From: an uncultured Rhodospirillaceae bacterium | Lineage (GTDB): Bacteria; Pseudomonadota; Alphaproteobacteria; Rhodospirillales; UBA2165 | NCBI GenBank assembly: GCA_913020445.1 | Contig: CAJWAR010000032.1 | Location: 1 to 47,020 of the forward strand | DNA length: 47,020 bases | Reading direction: 5' to 3' | Part shown: one piece after another, positions 1 to 7,769 of the stretch | Layout: every line of letters starts with the position of its first letter | How positions within the stretch are numbered: the first letter of the stretch is position 1 | The notes under the pieces: model-generated | Databases searched by the model: none | What the model saw: only the letters and a program-made list of their open reading frames with translations | What the model was told of the DNA's origin: nothing | Translations under genes and position numbers: made by a program

Positions 1-96
1 AACACTCCATCTTTCCAATTAAGATAAAGTGTTGCGTCGATCAATTGAGACCACCGCCATAGGCGGACATAGATTAGGTACAAGGAAAATGGCTAT

Positions 97-285
97 TTAC
101 TGAACTCTCCAAACCCAACCTTCGAGAGCTTCGAGCCGTTTCTTTAAGTGTTTGGACATCGCGGCTTTATTCGCTCTCTGGGTTCCCACCCAGTTTCCGA
201 GCCTGACACCATCCGGTGTTTTGTATTGCGCTGGAACAAGTGCATCACCGTAGTCTACGATAGCGTAGTTAAATGTGGATGTTCT
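97..285 (-). pseudogene. Helicase-associated (HA) domain remnant
   Basis: Reading the minus strand gives an open stretch of 63 codons that ends in TAA (97-99) and is blocked upstream by TGA at 286-288. The peptide contains [24 protein letters not shown] and [10 protein letters not shown], the hallmark pattern of the helicase-associated domain (GHxxVPxxY, LGxWVxxQR, RLxxLxGWxW) found in tandem at the C-terminus of some large superfamily 2 helicases. Only one domain copy is left, there is no start codon, and no helicase motor is visible. It abuts the broken end of the prk remnant on the other strand, so it is probably a fragment left by a rearrangement. What is seen is the motif pattern; the helicase origin follows from the family. 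Confidence 0.72.
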
Positions 286-629
286 TCATTTGGCATACCG
301 TAACCGACACCATCCTCCGGCGCATGCCCGACTACATTAACTATATCTGCCCTCAGTTTTCAGAGACTGATATCAATTTTCAACGTATTCCGACGGTCGA
401 TACGTCGAACCCGTTTATTGCTCGATGGATTCCAACAGCAGATGAATCGATGGTCATCATCCGGTTTCGCGATCCGCGCGGTATCGATTTTCCCTATTTG
501 GTTTCGATGATCCACGACAGCTTTATGTCACGCGCCAACTCTATCGTCATCCCGGGCAACAAACTCGACTTGGCCATGCAACTCATCTTAACACCCATTG
601 TCATGCAGCTAATCGAACGAAAACGCTAA
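273..629 (+). pseudogene. prk: Phosphoribulokinase 3' remnant (about last 110 residues)
   Basis: The peptide from about base 297 matches, from memory, the C-terminal third of class I proteobacterial phosphoribulokinase (CbbP): VTDTILRRM, PQFSETDINFQRIP, VDTSNPFIARWIPTADES, RGIDFPYL and IPGNKLDLAMQLILTP all correspond. Intact enzymes are about 290 residues; here about 180 N-terminal residues are gone, including the P-loop, the catalytic Asp and most of the K-x-x-R-D-x3-R-G signature that should lie just before VTD. The ATG at 273 follows an in-frame TAA (270-272), lacks a Shine-Dalgarno and encodes eight unrelated residues (MWMFFIWH), so it is a chance start at the break. The fragment ends 66 bp before cbbM in the same direction, as in a prk-cbbM operon. 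It cannot phosphorylate ribulose 5-phosphate. Confidence 0.85.
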
Positions 630-684
630 CACTGAAACAATCAACATTCCGTTGGCTGGAAAGTGATCGGAATAAAGTTCAAAA

Positions 685-689
685 AGGAG
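685..689 (+). promoter_or_regulatory. Ribosome binding site of cbbM
   Basis: AGGAG lies six bases before the ATG at 696 and fixes that codon as the start. An upstream in-frame GTG (663) would add eleven residues but has no such site and lengthens the protein beyond the family. Confidence 0.8.
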
Positions 690-695
690 AATGTA

Positions 696-2075
696 ATGGA
701 TCAGTCTAATCGCTATGCCAACCTTAACTTAAACGAGCAGACGCTCGTCGATGAAGGGAAGCATGTTCTTTGTGCCTACATCATGAAACCAAAGGAAGGC
801 TATGAATATATTTCTACAGCAGCTCACTTTGCTGCTGAATCATCTACCGGAACGAATGTTGAAGTTTCAACGACAGATAGTTTTACCCGCAGTGTCGATG
901 CAATTGTATATGAAGCGGATGAAACTTTTGAAGTAGTGAAGGTCGCTTATCCGATAGAGTTGTTTGATCGCAACATGATCGATGGGCGGGCAATGATAGC
1001 GTCGTTCTTAACGCTCACTATCGGTAACAACCAAGGCATGGGCGATGTCGAATATGCCAAGATGTATGATTTCTACTTTCCACCGAATTTCCTCAAATTA
1101 TTCGATGGCCCGTCAACCACCATCGCCGATTTGTGGCGGGTATTGGGTCGCCCGGCAAACAATGGCGGGTTTATTGTCGGCACCATCGTTAAGCCAAAAC
1201 TCGGCCTCCGTCCGCAGCCCTTTGCCAATGCGTGTTATGACTTCTGGCTCGGCGGCGATTTTATCAAAAACGACGAGCCGCAGGGTAACCAACCTTTTGC
1301 GCCCCTGAAGGAAACCATAACAGCAGTAGCCGATGCCATGCGCCGCGCTCAGGACGAAACCGGTGAGGCGAAACTATTTTCGGCTAATATAACCGCAGAC
1401 GACTATCATGAGATGTTGGCCCGCGGGGAATTTATCCTGGAGACCTTTGGTGAAAACGCCGATCATGTCGCCTTTTTGGTTGATGGCTATGTCTGCGGAC
1501 CACAAGCAATAACCACCGCACGCCGAACCTTCCCTAACCAGTATCTGCATTATCACCGGGCCGGCCACGGCGCGGTAACGTCACCTCAGTCCAAGCGTGG
1601 TTATACAGCGTTTGTGCTGGCTAAAATGGCGCGTTTGCAGGGCGCTTCGGGCATTCATACCGGCACCATGGGATATGGTAAGATGGAGGGTGAACGCGGT
1701 GATAAAGACATGGCGTATATGATTACAGAAGATCGCGCCAAAGGTCCGTTCTATCATCAAGAATGGCTTGGTATGAACCCTACGACACCGATAATATCAG
1801 GTGGCATGAACGCCCTTCGTATTCCAGGATTCTTTCAAAATTTGGGTCACTCAAATTTGATCTTAACGGCAGGCGGCGGTGCCTACGGCCATATCGATGG
1901 GCCGGCAGCCGGTGCCAAGTCGCTGCGACAAGCGGAACAATGCTGGAAAGCAGGCGCTGATCCGGTCGAATTTGCATTGGATCACCCGGAATTTGCCCGA
2001 GCATTTGAAAGTTTTGAACAAGATGCAGAGGAGTTATATCCTAACTGGCGAAATAAACTCGGTGTTGCCGCCTAA
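696..2075 (+). CDS. cbbM: Ribulose-bisphosphate carboxylase, form II
   Basis: Form II RuBisCO, which carboxylates (or oxygenates) ribulose 1,5-bisphosphate in the cytoplasm, usually as a dimer. The 459-residue protein aligns without obvious gaps to the Rhodospirillum rubrum enzyme, so its numbering can be used: Asn111 ([11 protein letters not shown]), Lys166 (KPKLGLRP), the carbamylated Lys191 with Asp193 and Glu194 ([10 protein letters not shown]), His287 (HYHRAGHG), His321 (GIHTGTMG), Lys329 (GKMEGE) and the SGGMNAL phosphate loop are all present. It therefore looks catalytically intact. The gene follows a truncated prk by 66 bp; no cbbR, cbbQ or cbbO is adjacent. The downstream neighbour is convergent. 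Without a working prk elsewhere its substrate supply is unclear. Identification is very secure. Confidence 0.98.
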   Translation: MDQSNRYANLNLNEQTLVDEGKHVLCAYIMKPKEGYEYISTAAHFAAESSTGTNVEVSTTDSFTRSVDAIVYEADETFEVVKVAYPIELFDRNMIDGRAMIASFLTLTIGNNQGMGDVEYAKMYDFYFPPNFLKLFDGPSTTIADLWRVLGRPANNGGFIVGTIVKPKLGLRPQPFANACYDFWLGGDFIKNDEPQGNQPFAPLKETITAVADAMRRAQDETGEAKLFSANITADDYHEMLARGEFILETFGENADHVAFLVDGYVCGPQAITTARRTFPNQYLHYHRAGHGAVTSPQSKRGYTAFVLAKMARLQGASGIHTGTMGYGKMEGERGDKDMAYMITEDRAKGPFYHQEWLGMNPTTPIISGGMNALRIPGFFQNLGHSNLILTAGGGAYGHIDGPAAGAKSLRQAEQCWKAGADPVEFALDHPEFARAFESFEQDAEELYPNWRNKLGVAA

Positions 2076-2125
2076 CAACTCGACAATCAGATGGCACATT
2101 GGTCAACAGTGCGACCAACTCTGGA

Positions 2126-3079
2126 TCAGACAGCTAGATTCAACAGCTGGACCGCATTTTCGAGATAGATTTTTTCTTTCTCGTCAGCGGGAATGTCCAT
2201 CCTATCAATGGCCCGGATGGTCCATTCCATAAAACCGCCGGCATTTTTCATGCGCAGAGAGCCAAGCGGCACATCGGTGCCAAACAGAATTTTATCGGCA
2301 CCGAAAAACTCATAGCCGCACATCAAAGCTGCCGTGTTGCCGTAAAGTGCCGTGTCATTATAGAACTTCTTGAGATTGCCATGGGTTTTGCGTTCAGGAT
2401 GCATCCAGCGGATACGCTGCTCAAAGGTCGGGATCATTGAGCCCAGATGATGGGTAATGATTTTTAAATCCGGGAATTCGTCAAATATCCAGCTGGAGGC
2501 GATATTGATCATGGCCTTTGAAGTTTCATATTCCCAGCCAAGCATGGCTTCCTGGCCAATCGGCACGCTCGGCGGCTCGGTCGGGTGCAGCCAGATCGGC
2601 AGATCATATTCGCACATTTTCTGATAGAGCGGCCGCAACCGTTCCGAATCAAGGGTCTCGCCATCGATTGTGGTAAAAAGGCGCACGCCGCGCATCCCCA
2701 GCTCGCCAATCGCCCGGTCACATTCCTCCAACGCCAATTCCATATCATTCATCGGCAGGATCGCAACCGCGCCGATAAAACGGTCCGGGTAGGTCGCCAC
2801 CAACTCGGTCAGCTCATCATTGGCCATGCGGCTGATCTCGGCGGTGTCTTCGGGGCTGGCGAACAGTTCGACCGGCGGATTTGAGATGGTTAAGACCTGG
2901 AGAACATCGGGGTGGCGGTCCATAAAGCGAAATCGCAGATCAAGATCATTGACGGCGGTTTTGGATTTCCGCTTTTCGAGATACTTGGTCGCCACCGGAT
3001 CGGTCCCCTTGCGCGTGACCTCAAGTAATTTCTGCGCCGCTTTTTTCGGCCACCAATGGGTATACACATCGATCTTCAT
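2126..3079 (-). CDS. Amidohydrolase-2 (ACMSD-like) family protein
   Basis: A 317-residue TIM-barrel metal-dependent hydrolase or decarboxylase of the amidohydrolase-2 family, whose best-known member is aminocarboxymuconate-semialdehyde decarboxylase. Expected metal and catalytic residues are visible at His165 (IWLHP), His210/His211 (ITHHLGS) and Asp269 (LFGTDVP). The N-terminal metal motif, normally HxH, reads DVYTHWWP, so the first His is Tyr6. GGAGG lies seven bases before the ATG. It is the last gene of a minus-strand series after a TRAP transporter, about 106 bp downstream of the dctM-type gene, which suggests it acts on the imported compound or a breakdown product. The exact substrate cannot be read from the sequence; decarboxylation of an aromatic or unsaturated acid is one option. 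Confidence 0.85.
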   Translation of the reverse strand: MKIDVYTHWWPKKAAQKLLEVTRKGTDPVATKYLEKRKSKTAVNDLDLRFRFMDRHPDVLQVLTISNPPVELFASPEDTAEISRMANDELTELVATYPDRFIGAVAILPMNDMELALEECDRAIGELGMRGVRLFTTIDGETLDSERLRPLYQKMCEYDLPIWLHPTEPPSVPIGQEAMLGWEYETSKAMINIASSWIFDEFPDLKIITHHLGSMIPTFEQRIRWMHPERKTHGNLKKFYNDTALYGNTAALMCGYEFFGADKILFGTDVPLGSLRMKNAGGFMEWTIRAIDRMDIPADEKEKIYLENAVQLLNLAV

Positions 3080-3185
3080 GGCGAAACCTCCCCGGATATT
3101 TATGGTCTTGGGTTAAACCTACATAATCCCTGGGACTATGAAAATACAAAGCCGAACCAGAATTTCGCCAGATGGAATTTTGTCC

Positions 3186-4496
3186 TTAGAGCAGAGCGAG
3201 GGCGATCTCAGGGAACAGCACGACCAAAACCAACACCACCAGCATGGTTAGGGCAAAAGGAGCGGCGCCGATAAAAATATCGCCAACCTTAATCCGGTCG
3301 TCACCAAGATTATTATGAATGACAAAACACGCGATGCCCAAAGGCGGTGTCAACAGGCCAATCTCAACCGCAACGATGGTGACAATGCCGAACCACGTCA
3401 GATTGACATCGAAGGCCATCAGGATCGGAAACGCCAGGGGCACGGTAATGAGCATGATCGAGCCGGAATCCAAAATCGTTCCCATCAGCACGATCACGAC
3501 CAGATAGATGATCAGAAGTTCTGATGGCCCCAGGCCGGACTCCTCGATAAATCCTTCCATCAGACCCGGAATGCCGGAAACCACGATAAGCTTGCCGTAG
3601 AGATGGGCAGAGATCAGCAGAAAACAAATCGCTGCCGTCACATGGCCGGTTTCGGTCAAGACCTGCCATAGTTTCTTTAATGTCAGTCTTTTGAAAAGTG
3701 CCAGAATAAAAGCGCCAAACGCGCCAACTCCGCCAGCTTCGGTGGCGGTAAAAATACCTCCCCAAATGCCGCCCAAGACGATGATAATCAGGGTTAAAAT
3801 CGGCAGCATTTTCAGACACAGTTCTATAAAGCTCATATGAGGCGATGTATCGGTCACCTCGGTGCCGCCCGGCATGACATGCTCCGGAAAATGCCGCGCC
3901 ATGATCGCGATGAGGACCGAGAACGCAAATGCAAGCAGGATACCCGGCAAAATACCGGCGATGAACAAATCGCCAATAGAGGATTCGGTCAAAATACCAA
4001 ACAGGATCAGCAGCATCGAGGGTGGAATCAGCATACCCAGCACTGAGGAGCCTGCCACCACGCCGACGGCAAAGCGTGTGTTGTAGCCAAGCCGCAACAT
4101 CTCAGGCACGGCGACTTTGGTGAAAACCGAAGCCGATGCTATCGATGAGCCGGTCACAGCCGCAAATACAGCATTGGCGACAACGGTTGCCGTACCCAAA
4201 CCAGCGCGCACTTTTCGAAACAAATGATTGGCGACGTCATAGGTATCTTTACCGATACCTGAGACACTCACCAAAAGCCCCATCAAAACGAACAGCGGGA
4301 TAACACCAAACTCGAAACGCCGAAGACTTTCTGCCGCCGCAGCGGCCAATAATTTGCCGGCAATAGTGGCATCATCTCTGATGATCCAGACGCCGACATA
4401 GGAAATAAGCGACAAGGCAATACCAACATGCATGCCGATATAGACGAGAACCAATACACCAACGACCGATAAAACGCCTACTTCGACCTCAGTCAT
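3186..4496 (-). CDS. TRAP transporter large permease (DctM family)
   Basis: A 436-residue polytopic inner-membrane protein of the TRAP DctM family, which carries the sodium-coupled transport path. It is strongly hydrophobic, with family patterns such as the N-terminal GIALSLISYVG helix, FVLMGLLVS, the glycine/serine-rich VTGSSIASASVFTKVAVPEM, and GSSVLGMLIPPSMLLILFG. Length is normal for the family. Its start overlaps the end of the small-permease gene by four bases (ATGA), so the two are translationally coupled. It works with the small permease and the periplasmic binding protein encoded just upstream. Substrate unknown; the neighbouring amidohydrolase and FAH-family enzymes point to an organic acid. 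Confidence 0.96.
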   Translation of the reverse strand: MTEVEVGVLSVVGVLVLVYIGMHVGIALSLISYVGVWIIRDDATIAGKLLAAAAAESLRRFEFGVIPLFVLMGLLVSVSGIGKDTYDVANHLFRKVRAGLGTATVVANAVFAAVTGSSIASASVFTKVAVPEMLRLGYNTRFAVGVVAGSSVLGMLIPPSMLLILFGILTESSIGDLFIAGILPGILLAFAFSVLIAIMARHFPEHVMPGGTEVTDTSPHMSFIELCLKMLPILTLIIIVLGGIWGGIFTATEAGGVGAFGAFILALFKRLTLKKLWQVLTETGHVTAAICFLLISAHLYGKLIVVSGIPGLMEGFIEESGLGPSELLIIYLVVIVLMGTILDSGSIMLITVPLAFPILMAFDVNLTWFGIVTIVAVEIGLLTPPLGIACFVIHNNLGDDRIKVGDIFIGAAPFALTMLVVLVLVVLFPEIALALL

Positions 4497-5065
4497 GAGG
4501 ATTTTTCCAGCTTACGCAGAGCGTCGATGTCGCGCAGCAGATGACGCAGGAACTGGATAGCGCAAACGATAGCGCCGACGACGATCACCGCCTTGACCGG
4601 CCATTCGGGCAAAGTGAACTCACCATCGGTGCCGTCATAGGAGTTTAAGCGCCAGGCTTTCAGCATAAAGGGAACGGAATACCACAGCAGAACGCTCATA
4701 ATAAAAACCCCTGCCAGATGAAAAATACCCTGCATCGAATAGCCAATTAGTGGCCGTTTGGTAAGCAGGCTGCCAATTAGCATATCGGAGCGGGTTAACC
4801 GCCCGGCTCTGAGTGCATCGGCCAATTGCAAAAAAACAATGGCGATAATTGACATCGTAATGATCAACGGCACGCCGCGGATTGGTGAATTAAAGACGAA
4901 GCGGAAGAACACATCGGCGACGATCATCATCATCATGACAAAAATCCACCCGGTACCAATGGCGTTCAGGATGGCGATAATTTTGTCGAAAAAGGAACCA
5001 ATAGAAGACACCCAACCTCCTCCGGATTGATCCGGAGAAAGTTGGGTCTGATTTTGATCATTCAT
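4493..5065 (-). CDS. TRAP transporter small permease (DctQ family)
   Basis: A 190-residue membrane protein with about four transmembrane segments, the usual size and topology of the DctQ subunit. Hydrophobic stretches are seen around residues 30-55 (NAIGTGWIFVMMMMIV), 65-80, 105-130 and 155-175. RFVFNSPIRGVPLI in the loop after the first segment fits the family, where the small subunit scaffolds the large permease. The gene lies 20 bp after the binding-protein gene and overlaps the large-permease gene by four bases. The order P-Q-M is standard for a three-gene TRAP system. Confidence 0.93.
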   Translation of the reverse strand: MNDQNQTQLSPDQSGGGWVSSIGSFFDKIIAILNAIGTGWIFVMMMMIVADVFFRFVFNSPIRGVPLIITMSIIAIVFLQLADALRAGRLTRSDMLIGSLLTKRPLIGYSMQGIFHLAGVFIMSVLLWYSVPFMLKAWRLNSYDGTDGEFTLPEWPVKAVIVVGAIVCAIQFLRHLLRDIDALRKLEKSS

Positions 5066-5085
5066 ATTAGAGATCTAAGAGCGGC

Positions 5086-6153
5086 TTACTCTTTATCCCA
5101 GTCGCGGGCTAGCTTTTCGCCGCCTGCCCGAAGACCATCAAGATAGGCTTGCAGGATAGCTTTGGCCGGCAGACCTTTTTTCTCCCATGTTGCTGCCCAT
5201 TGTTTTGGCACGTTCGGCAGTTTCATCGCCCAGCGGCGGCGTTCTGATTCCGGGAAACCGGCAATCTTGACGCCCTTTTTCTTCATGATGCCACCAAATT
5301 TTTTGGCCAATCCCATGGAACCACCACTGTATTTAGCCAGCAGAATAGCTGTTTCCTGACGCAGGATTTTCTGCGCGTAGCCGGGAATTTTATCCCAAGT
5401 TTGCTTGTGAAAGCTCATGCTCGGCCCGACGGTGGCACCAAAATTGACCTGGGTCAGGTGTTTGGCTGCTTCGTAGGTTTTGTAGATAAAGGCCAAGGTA
5501 TTGGAAATCGGATAACCTTCATAGAGCCCGTTCTTAATGTTGGTAAATGACTGGTTCATTGAAGATGTTACCGGCACCGCACCGACCGCTCTGATCCAGG
5601 CAGAGGCTGCGCCACTGGCGCCGATCCGCTTGCCTTTCAGGTCTTCATATTTGGTCACCGGGAATTTAGTGATCAGGTTCCAGGTATCCGAAGCCGCGCC
5701 GCCGAGATAGACTTGATTGCGGGACGACCACGCCTTACCCATAACCGGAAATTTCTTATGCAGGTCTTTATGGACTTGATTGAGTAATTTAACGTTGGCC
5801 GTCGCGAACGGCACTTTGTAAGACAAATTTTCGAATGGCAGGTTTGATTGCTCGAACACGTTCAACGTCATCGCCATCTGGGCAATACCTTCCTCAACTG
5901 CTTCAAAGGTATCTTTGAAACCAGCCAAGCTGCTGCCCCAGGCTTTGGTCCATTTAATTTTAAAATCGCCGCCTTCAGCGAGGCGTTTATTCACAGTCGG
6001 AATATAATATTTACCGGCGATTCGTAGCAGCAATTGCGCTGGTGGCGGCGCCGCAGCGAAGGTGATTTTCATCGTTTCTGCTGATGCAGATTGTAGCGAT
6101 AACGCAAACGTGCCCATAACGGCCAACGCAGCTATCTTGATGTTCTTAGACAT
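5086..6153 (-). CDS. TRAP transporter substrate-binding protein (DctP family)
   Basis: A 355-residue secreted protein. A Sec signal peptide is clear (lysine-containing N-terminus, hydrophobic core AALAVMGTFALSL, cleavage after ASA at residue 25). The mature part shows DctP-family features: an ITFAAAPPP first strand, YEDLKGKRIGASG with the arginine that usually contacts a carboxylate ligand, and repeated aromatic residues in the binding cleft. It captures the solute in the periplasm and hands it to the two permease subunits. GGGAG stands eight bases before the ATG. It follows the FAH-family gene by 97 bp on the same strand, so a common transcript is plausible. Ligand unknown. Confidence 0.95.
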   Translation of the reverse strand: MSKNIKIAALAVMGTFALSLQSASAETMKITFAAAPPPAQLLLRIAGKYYIPTVNKRLAEGGDFKIKWTKAWGSSLAGFKDTFEAVEEGIAQMAMTLNVFEQSNLPFENLSYKVPFATANVKLLNQVHKDLHKKFPVMGKAWSSRNQVYLGGAASDTWNLITKFPVTKYEDLKGKRIGASGAASAWIRAVGAVPVTSSMNQSFTNIKNGLYEGYPISNTLAFIYKTYEAAKHLTQVNFGATVGPSMSFHKQTWDKIPGYAQKILRQETAILLAKYSGGSMGLAKKFGGIMKKKGVKIAGFPESERRRWAMKLPNVPKQWAATWEKKGLPAKAILQAYLDGLRAGGEKLARDWDKE

Positions 6154-6218
6154 GTGATTACTCCCAGTTGAAGGTTTCGCGACTCTGTTGGCCGCTTTTG
6201 TTATTTTTCCATCCTAAT

Positions 6219-6234
6219 GTCCGCTATTCCGGAC
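6219..6234 (-). other. Small hairpin between FAH-family and DctP genes
   Basis: GTCCG and CGGAC face each other around a six-base loop in the gap between two same-strand genes. No T-run follows on the minus strand, so a terminator is unlikely; it may set transcript stability or be chance. Confidence 0.3.
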
Positions 6235-6250
6235 CTAAAAATCAAGTGAA

Positions 6251-7189
6251 TTAATAGGTTGTGTATTTCGGCGGGATATCTGCTTCCACCGGATTTTTGA
6301 GAATCCCAAGACCGGAAATTTCCACCTCACAGACATCACCCGGCGTCATATGGACGCGGCCGGCATATTTCACTGCATCATCGAAATGAGCGTCAACCTG
6401 GGCGGCTTTGTCGTTGGGATCGGGTTTGAGCGCCCCCGGCGTGCCGCTAACAATGACATCGCCGGGACGTAACCGGTAGCCAGTCGAAATATAGTGGATC
6501 AGTTCCTCCATTCTAAAGATTGAGCCGCTGATGCTTTCGTGCTGACGGGTAACGCCATTGAGCCGGGTTGAAATCGTCTGTTGATAGGGATCGCCAAATT
6601 CATCCGGTGTCATCAGCCAGGGACCAAAGGCAGCCGATTGTTCAAAATTCTTGCCGAGACCGAATTGCCGGTTATGACCTTGAAACTCCCGCACCGAGCC
6701 TTCGTTATAAATTGAGAAACCGGCGATATGACCGAGCGCTTTATCTTTTGGGATATGCCGCCCGCTTTTGCCAATGATGATCGCCATCTCGCCTTCATAA
6801 TCATAGGCCCGCGCGACCTCTGGATCGGGGCACATCAGGGGCTGGCCCGACCCGACATGGCCGCCGGCATGGCGCAAAAAGATGTGCGGATATTTATCCG
6901 ATGTTGTCAGCCCGGTTTCCTCAACATGGGTATGAAAATTTAGCGCCATCGCCCAAATCGCGGTTGGCTCCGGTATCACCGGATCAAGCCGAACATCGTC
7001 AATAGAGAAACTAGGATCTTTCCCAGCCGTCGCCGCACGGACCTTTTCGAGGTTCGGATCAACCGCCAAAATAGCCTTTAAACTGTCTGAAAAATCCGGT
7101 GCGGCGTCATTTAACGGGACTACACCGGCTTCACCTATAACTACGCCGACTCGTGATTTTCCGTCTTTCTGGTACGAAATAACCCGCAT
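6251..7189 (-). CDS. Fumarylacetoacetate hydrolase (FAH) family protein
   Basis: A 312-residue FAH-superfamily enzyme. Members hydrolyse or hydrate C-C bonds of 2-oxo acids with a divalent metal held by acidic residues. DYEGEMAIIIGK carries the paired glutamates, YNEGSVREFQ the third acidic ligand (Glu where many members have Asp), and VIVSGTPGAL is the conserved C-terminal loop. I chose the ATG at 7189, with GGGGGA about seven bases upstream, over a TTG at 7204 that adds five residues. It is the first gene of a run with the TRAP transporter and amidohydrolase, so it probably processes the imported acid. The reaction cannot be assigned further; homologues are annotated as acylpyruvases, ureidoglycolate lyase-like or 2-hydroxyhepta-dienedioate isomerases. 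Confidence 0.9.
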   Translation of the reverse strand: MRVISYQKDGKSRVGVVIGEAGVVPLNDAAPDFSDSLKAILAVDPNLEKVRAATAGKDPSFSIDDVRLDPVIPEPTAIWAMALNFHTHVEETGLTTSDKYPHIFLRHAGGHVGSGQPLMCPDPEVARAYDYEGEMAIIIGKSGRHIPKDKALGHIAGFSIYNEGSVREFQGHNRQFGLGKNFEQSAAFGPWLMTPDEFGDPYQQTISTRLNGVTRQHESISGSIFRMEELIHYISTGYRLRPGDVIVSGTPGALKPDPNDKAAQVDAHFDDAVKYAGRVHMTPGDVCEVEISGLGILKNPVEADIPPKYTTY

Positions 7190-7502
7190 TCTCAATTCCC
7201 CCAAATTTTTTTGTATTAAAGTTGGAAAACATTTCTAAGAAAAATCCCTTAAGAGTCAAGGGTTTCAGTATTATTAACGGAGGGTCGTTCAATTTTCATG
7301 GTAGCTATGCAAAATTTGCAGAGGTAATTTGAACCCGAAATCGCATATAACATCAGTTATATATCCCGGCTCGACCAGGCGTGGCAATAAAATAGATAAT
7401 ATTTAAGGCGCAGTAATGCAGCCAATTGCCCGACCAAACGGTCCTTCCGGGGAGGAACGGAATTTCCGTTTATTGGATAAATTTTACAATGGAGAGAAAT
7501 CC
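7190..7502. promoter_or_regulatory. Divergent intergenic region with inverted repeats
   Basis: About 310 bp between the divergent FAH-family and zinc-ribbon genes must hold promoters for both. Two structures stand out. CCCTT (7246-7250) and AAGGG (7258-7262) form a small hairpin; read on the minus strand it is followed by ATTTTTC, like a leader attenuator for the FAH-TRAP run. AACGGAA (7456-7462) and TTCCGTT (7464-7470) form a near-perfect palindrome in the presumed leader of the zinc-ribbon gene. I could not place a convincing -35/-10 pair. No further gene is supported; an upstream in-frame ATG at 7416 lacks a ribosome binding site. Confidence 0.4.
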
Positions 7503-7673
7503 ATGGCCTCTCGTTCGGAAATGAACAAGAAACCGCAATCGGATAAATTGATTGCTAAACGCCGTAAATGCTTGATGTGTATGGACGAGTTTCAGTCCAG
7601 CCATATTGGCGAGCGCGTCTGCCCAGACTGCAAAGGCACGTCTACCTGGCGCCAGACCGGCATCGCAATTTAG
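7503..7673 (+). CDS. Small zinc-ribbon protein (56 aa)
   Basis: A 56-residue protein with two CxxC knuckles: Cys23/Cys26 (RRKCLMCMDEF) and Cys40/Cys43 (RVCPDCK), 13 residues apart, the spacing of a zinc ribbon. The first 22 residues are basic and polar, which would suit nucleic-acid or ribosome contact. The ATG at 7503 is preceded by GGAGAG at six bases; an ATG at 7416 would add 29 residues but has no such site. The gene stands alone with a strong terminator 58 bp after its stop, so it is a separate unit. I know similar short zinc-ribbon proteins as conserved hypotheticals in alphaproteobacteria but cannot name a function. Confidence 0.82.
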   Translation: MASRSEMNKKPQSDKLIAKRRKCLMCMDEFQSSHIGERVCPDCKGTSTWRQTGIAI

Positions 7674-7680
7674 GTTTAAG

Positions 7681-7711
7681 TTTGCGCAAACTAAATTCGT
7701 AAATTTAGTTT
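7681..7711. repeat. Two adjacent AT-rich palindromes
   Basis: TTTGCGCAAA (7681-7690) is a perfect 10-bp palindrome. Overlapping it, AAACTAAAT (7688-7696) pairs with ATTTAGTTT (7703-7711) around six bases. They lie just after the zinc-ribbon stop codon and before its main terminator; they may be operator-like or part of the 3' end structure. Confidence 0.5.
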
Positions 7712-7731
7712 GAACTATGATTTCAATTAAC

Positions 7732-7761
7732 GGGACGCTAGCTTATAGCGTCCCTTTAATT
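7732..7761 (+). terminator. Rho-independent terminator of the zinc-ribbon gene
   Basis: GGGACGCTA (7732-7740), a five-base loop and TAGCGTCCC (7746-7754) form a perfect 9-bp stem, followed by TTTAATTTT. It separates the small plus-strand gene from the convergent OsmC gene, whose stop is nine bases further on. Confidence 0.9.
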
Positions 7762-7769
7762 TTGGGCTT

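Noticed and set aside
273-629. Reading the frame before cbbM as a complete small hypothetical gene
   Set aside because: The match to the C-terminus of phosphoribulokinase, the missing ribosome site and the in-frame stop directly before the ATG show a truncated gene.
7329-7362. Possible promoter TTGAAC ... TTATAT before the zinc-ribbon gene
   Set aside because: The spacing of 22 bases is too long for a sigma-70 promoter, and nearer hexamers are too close.
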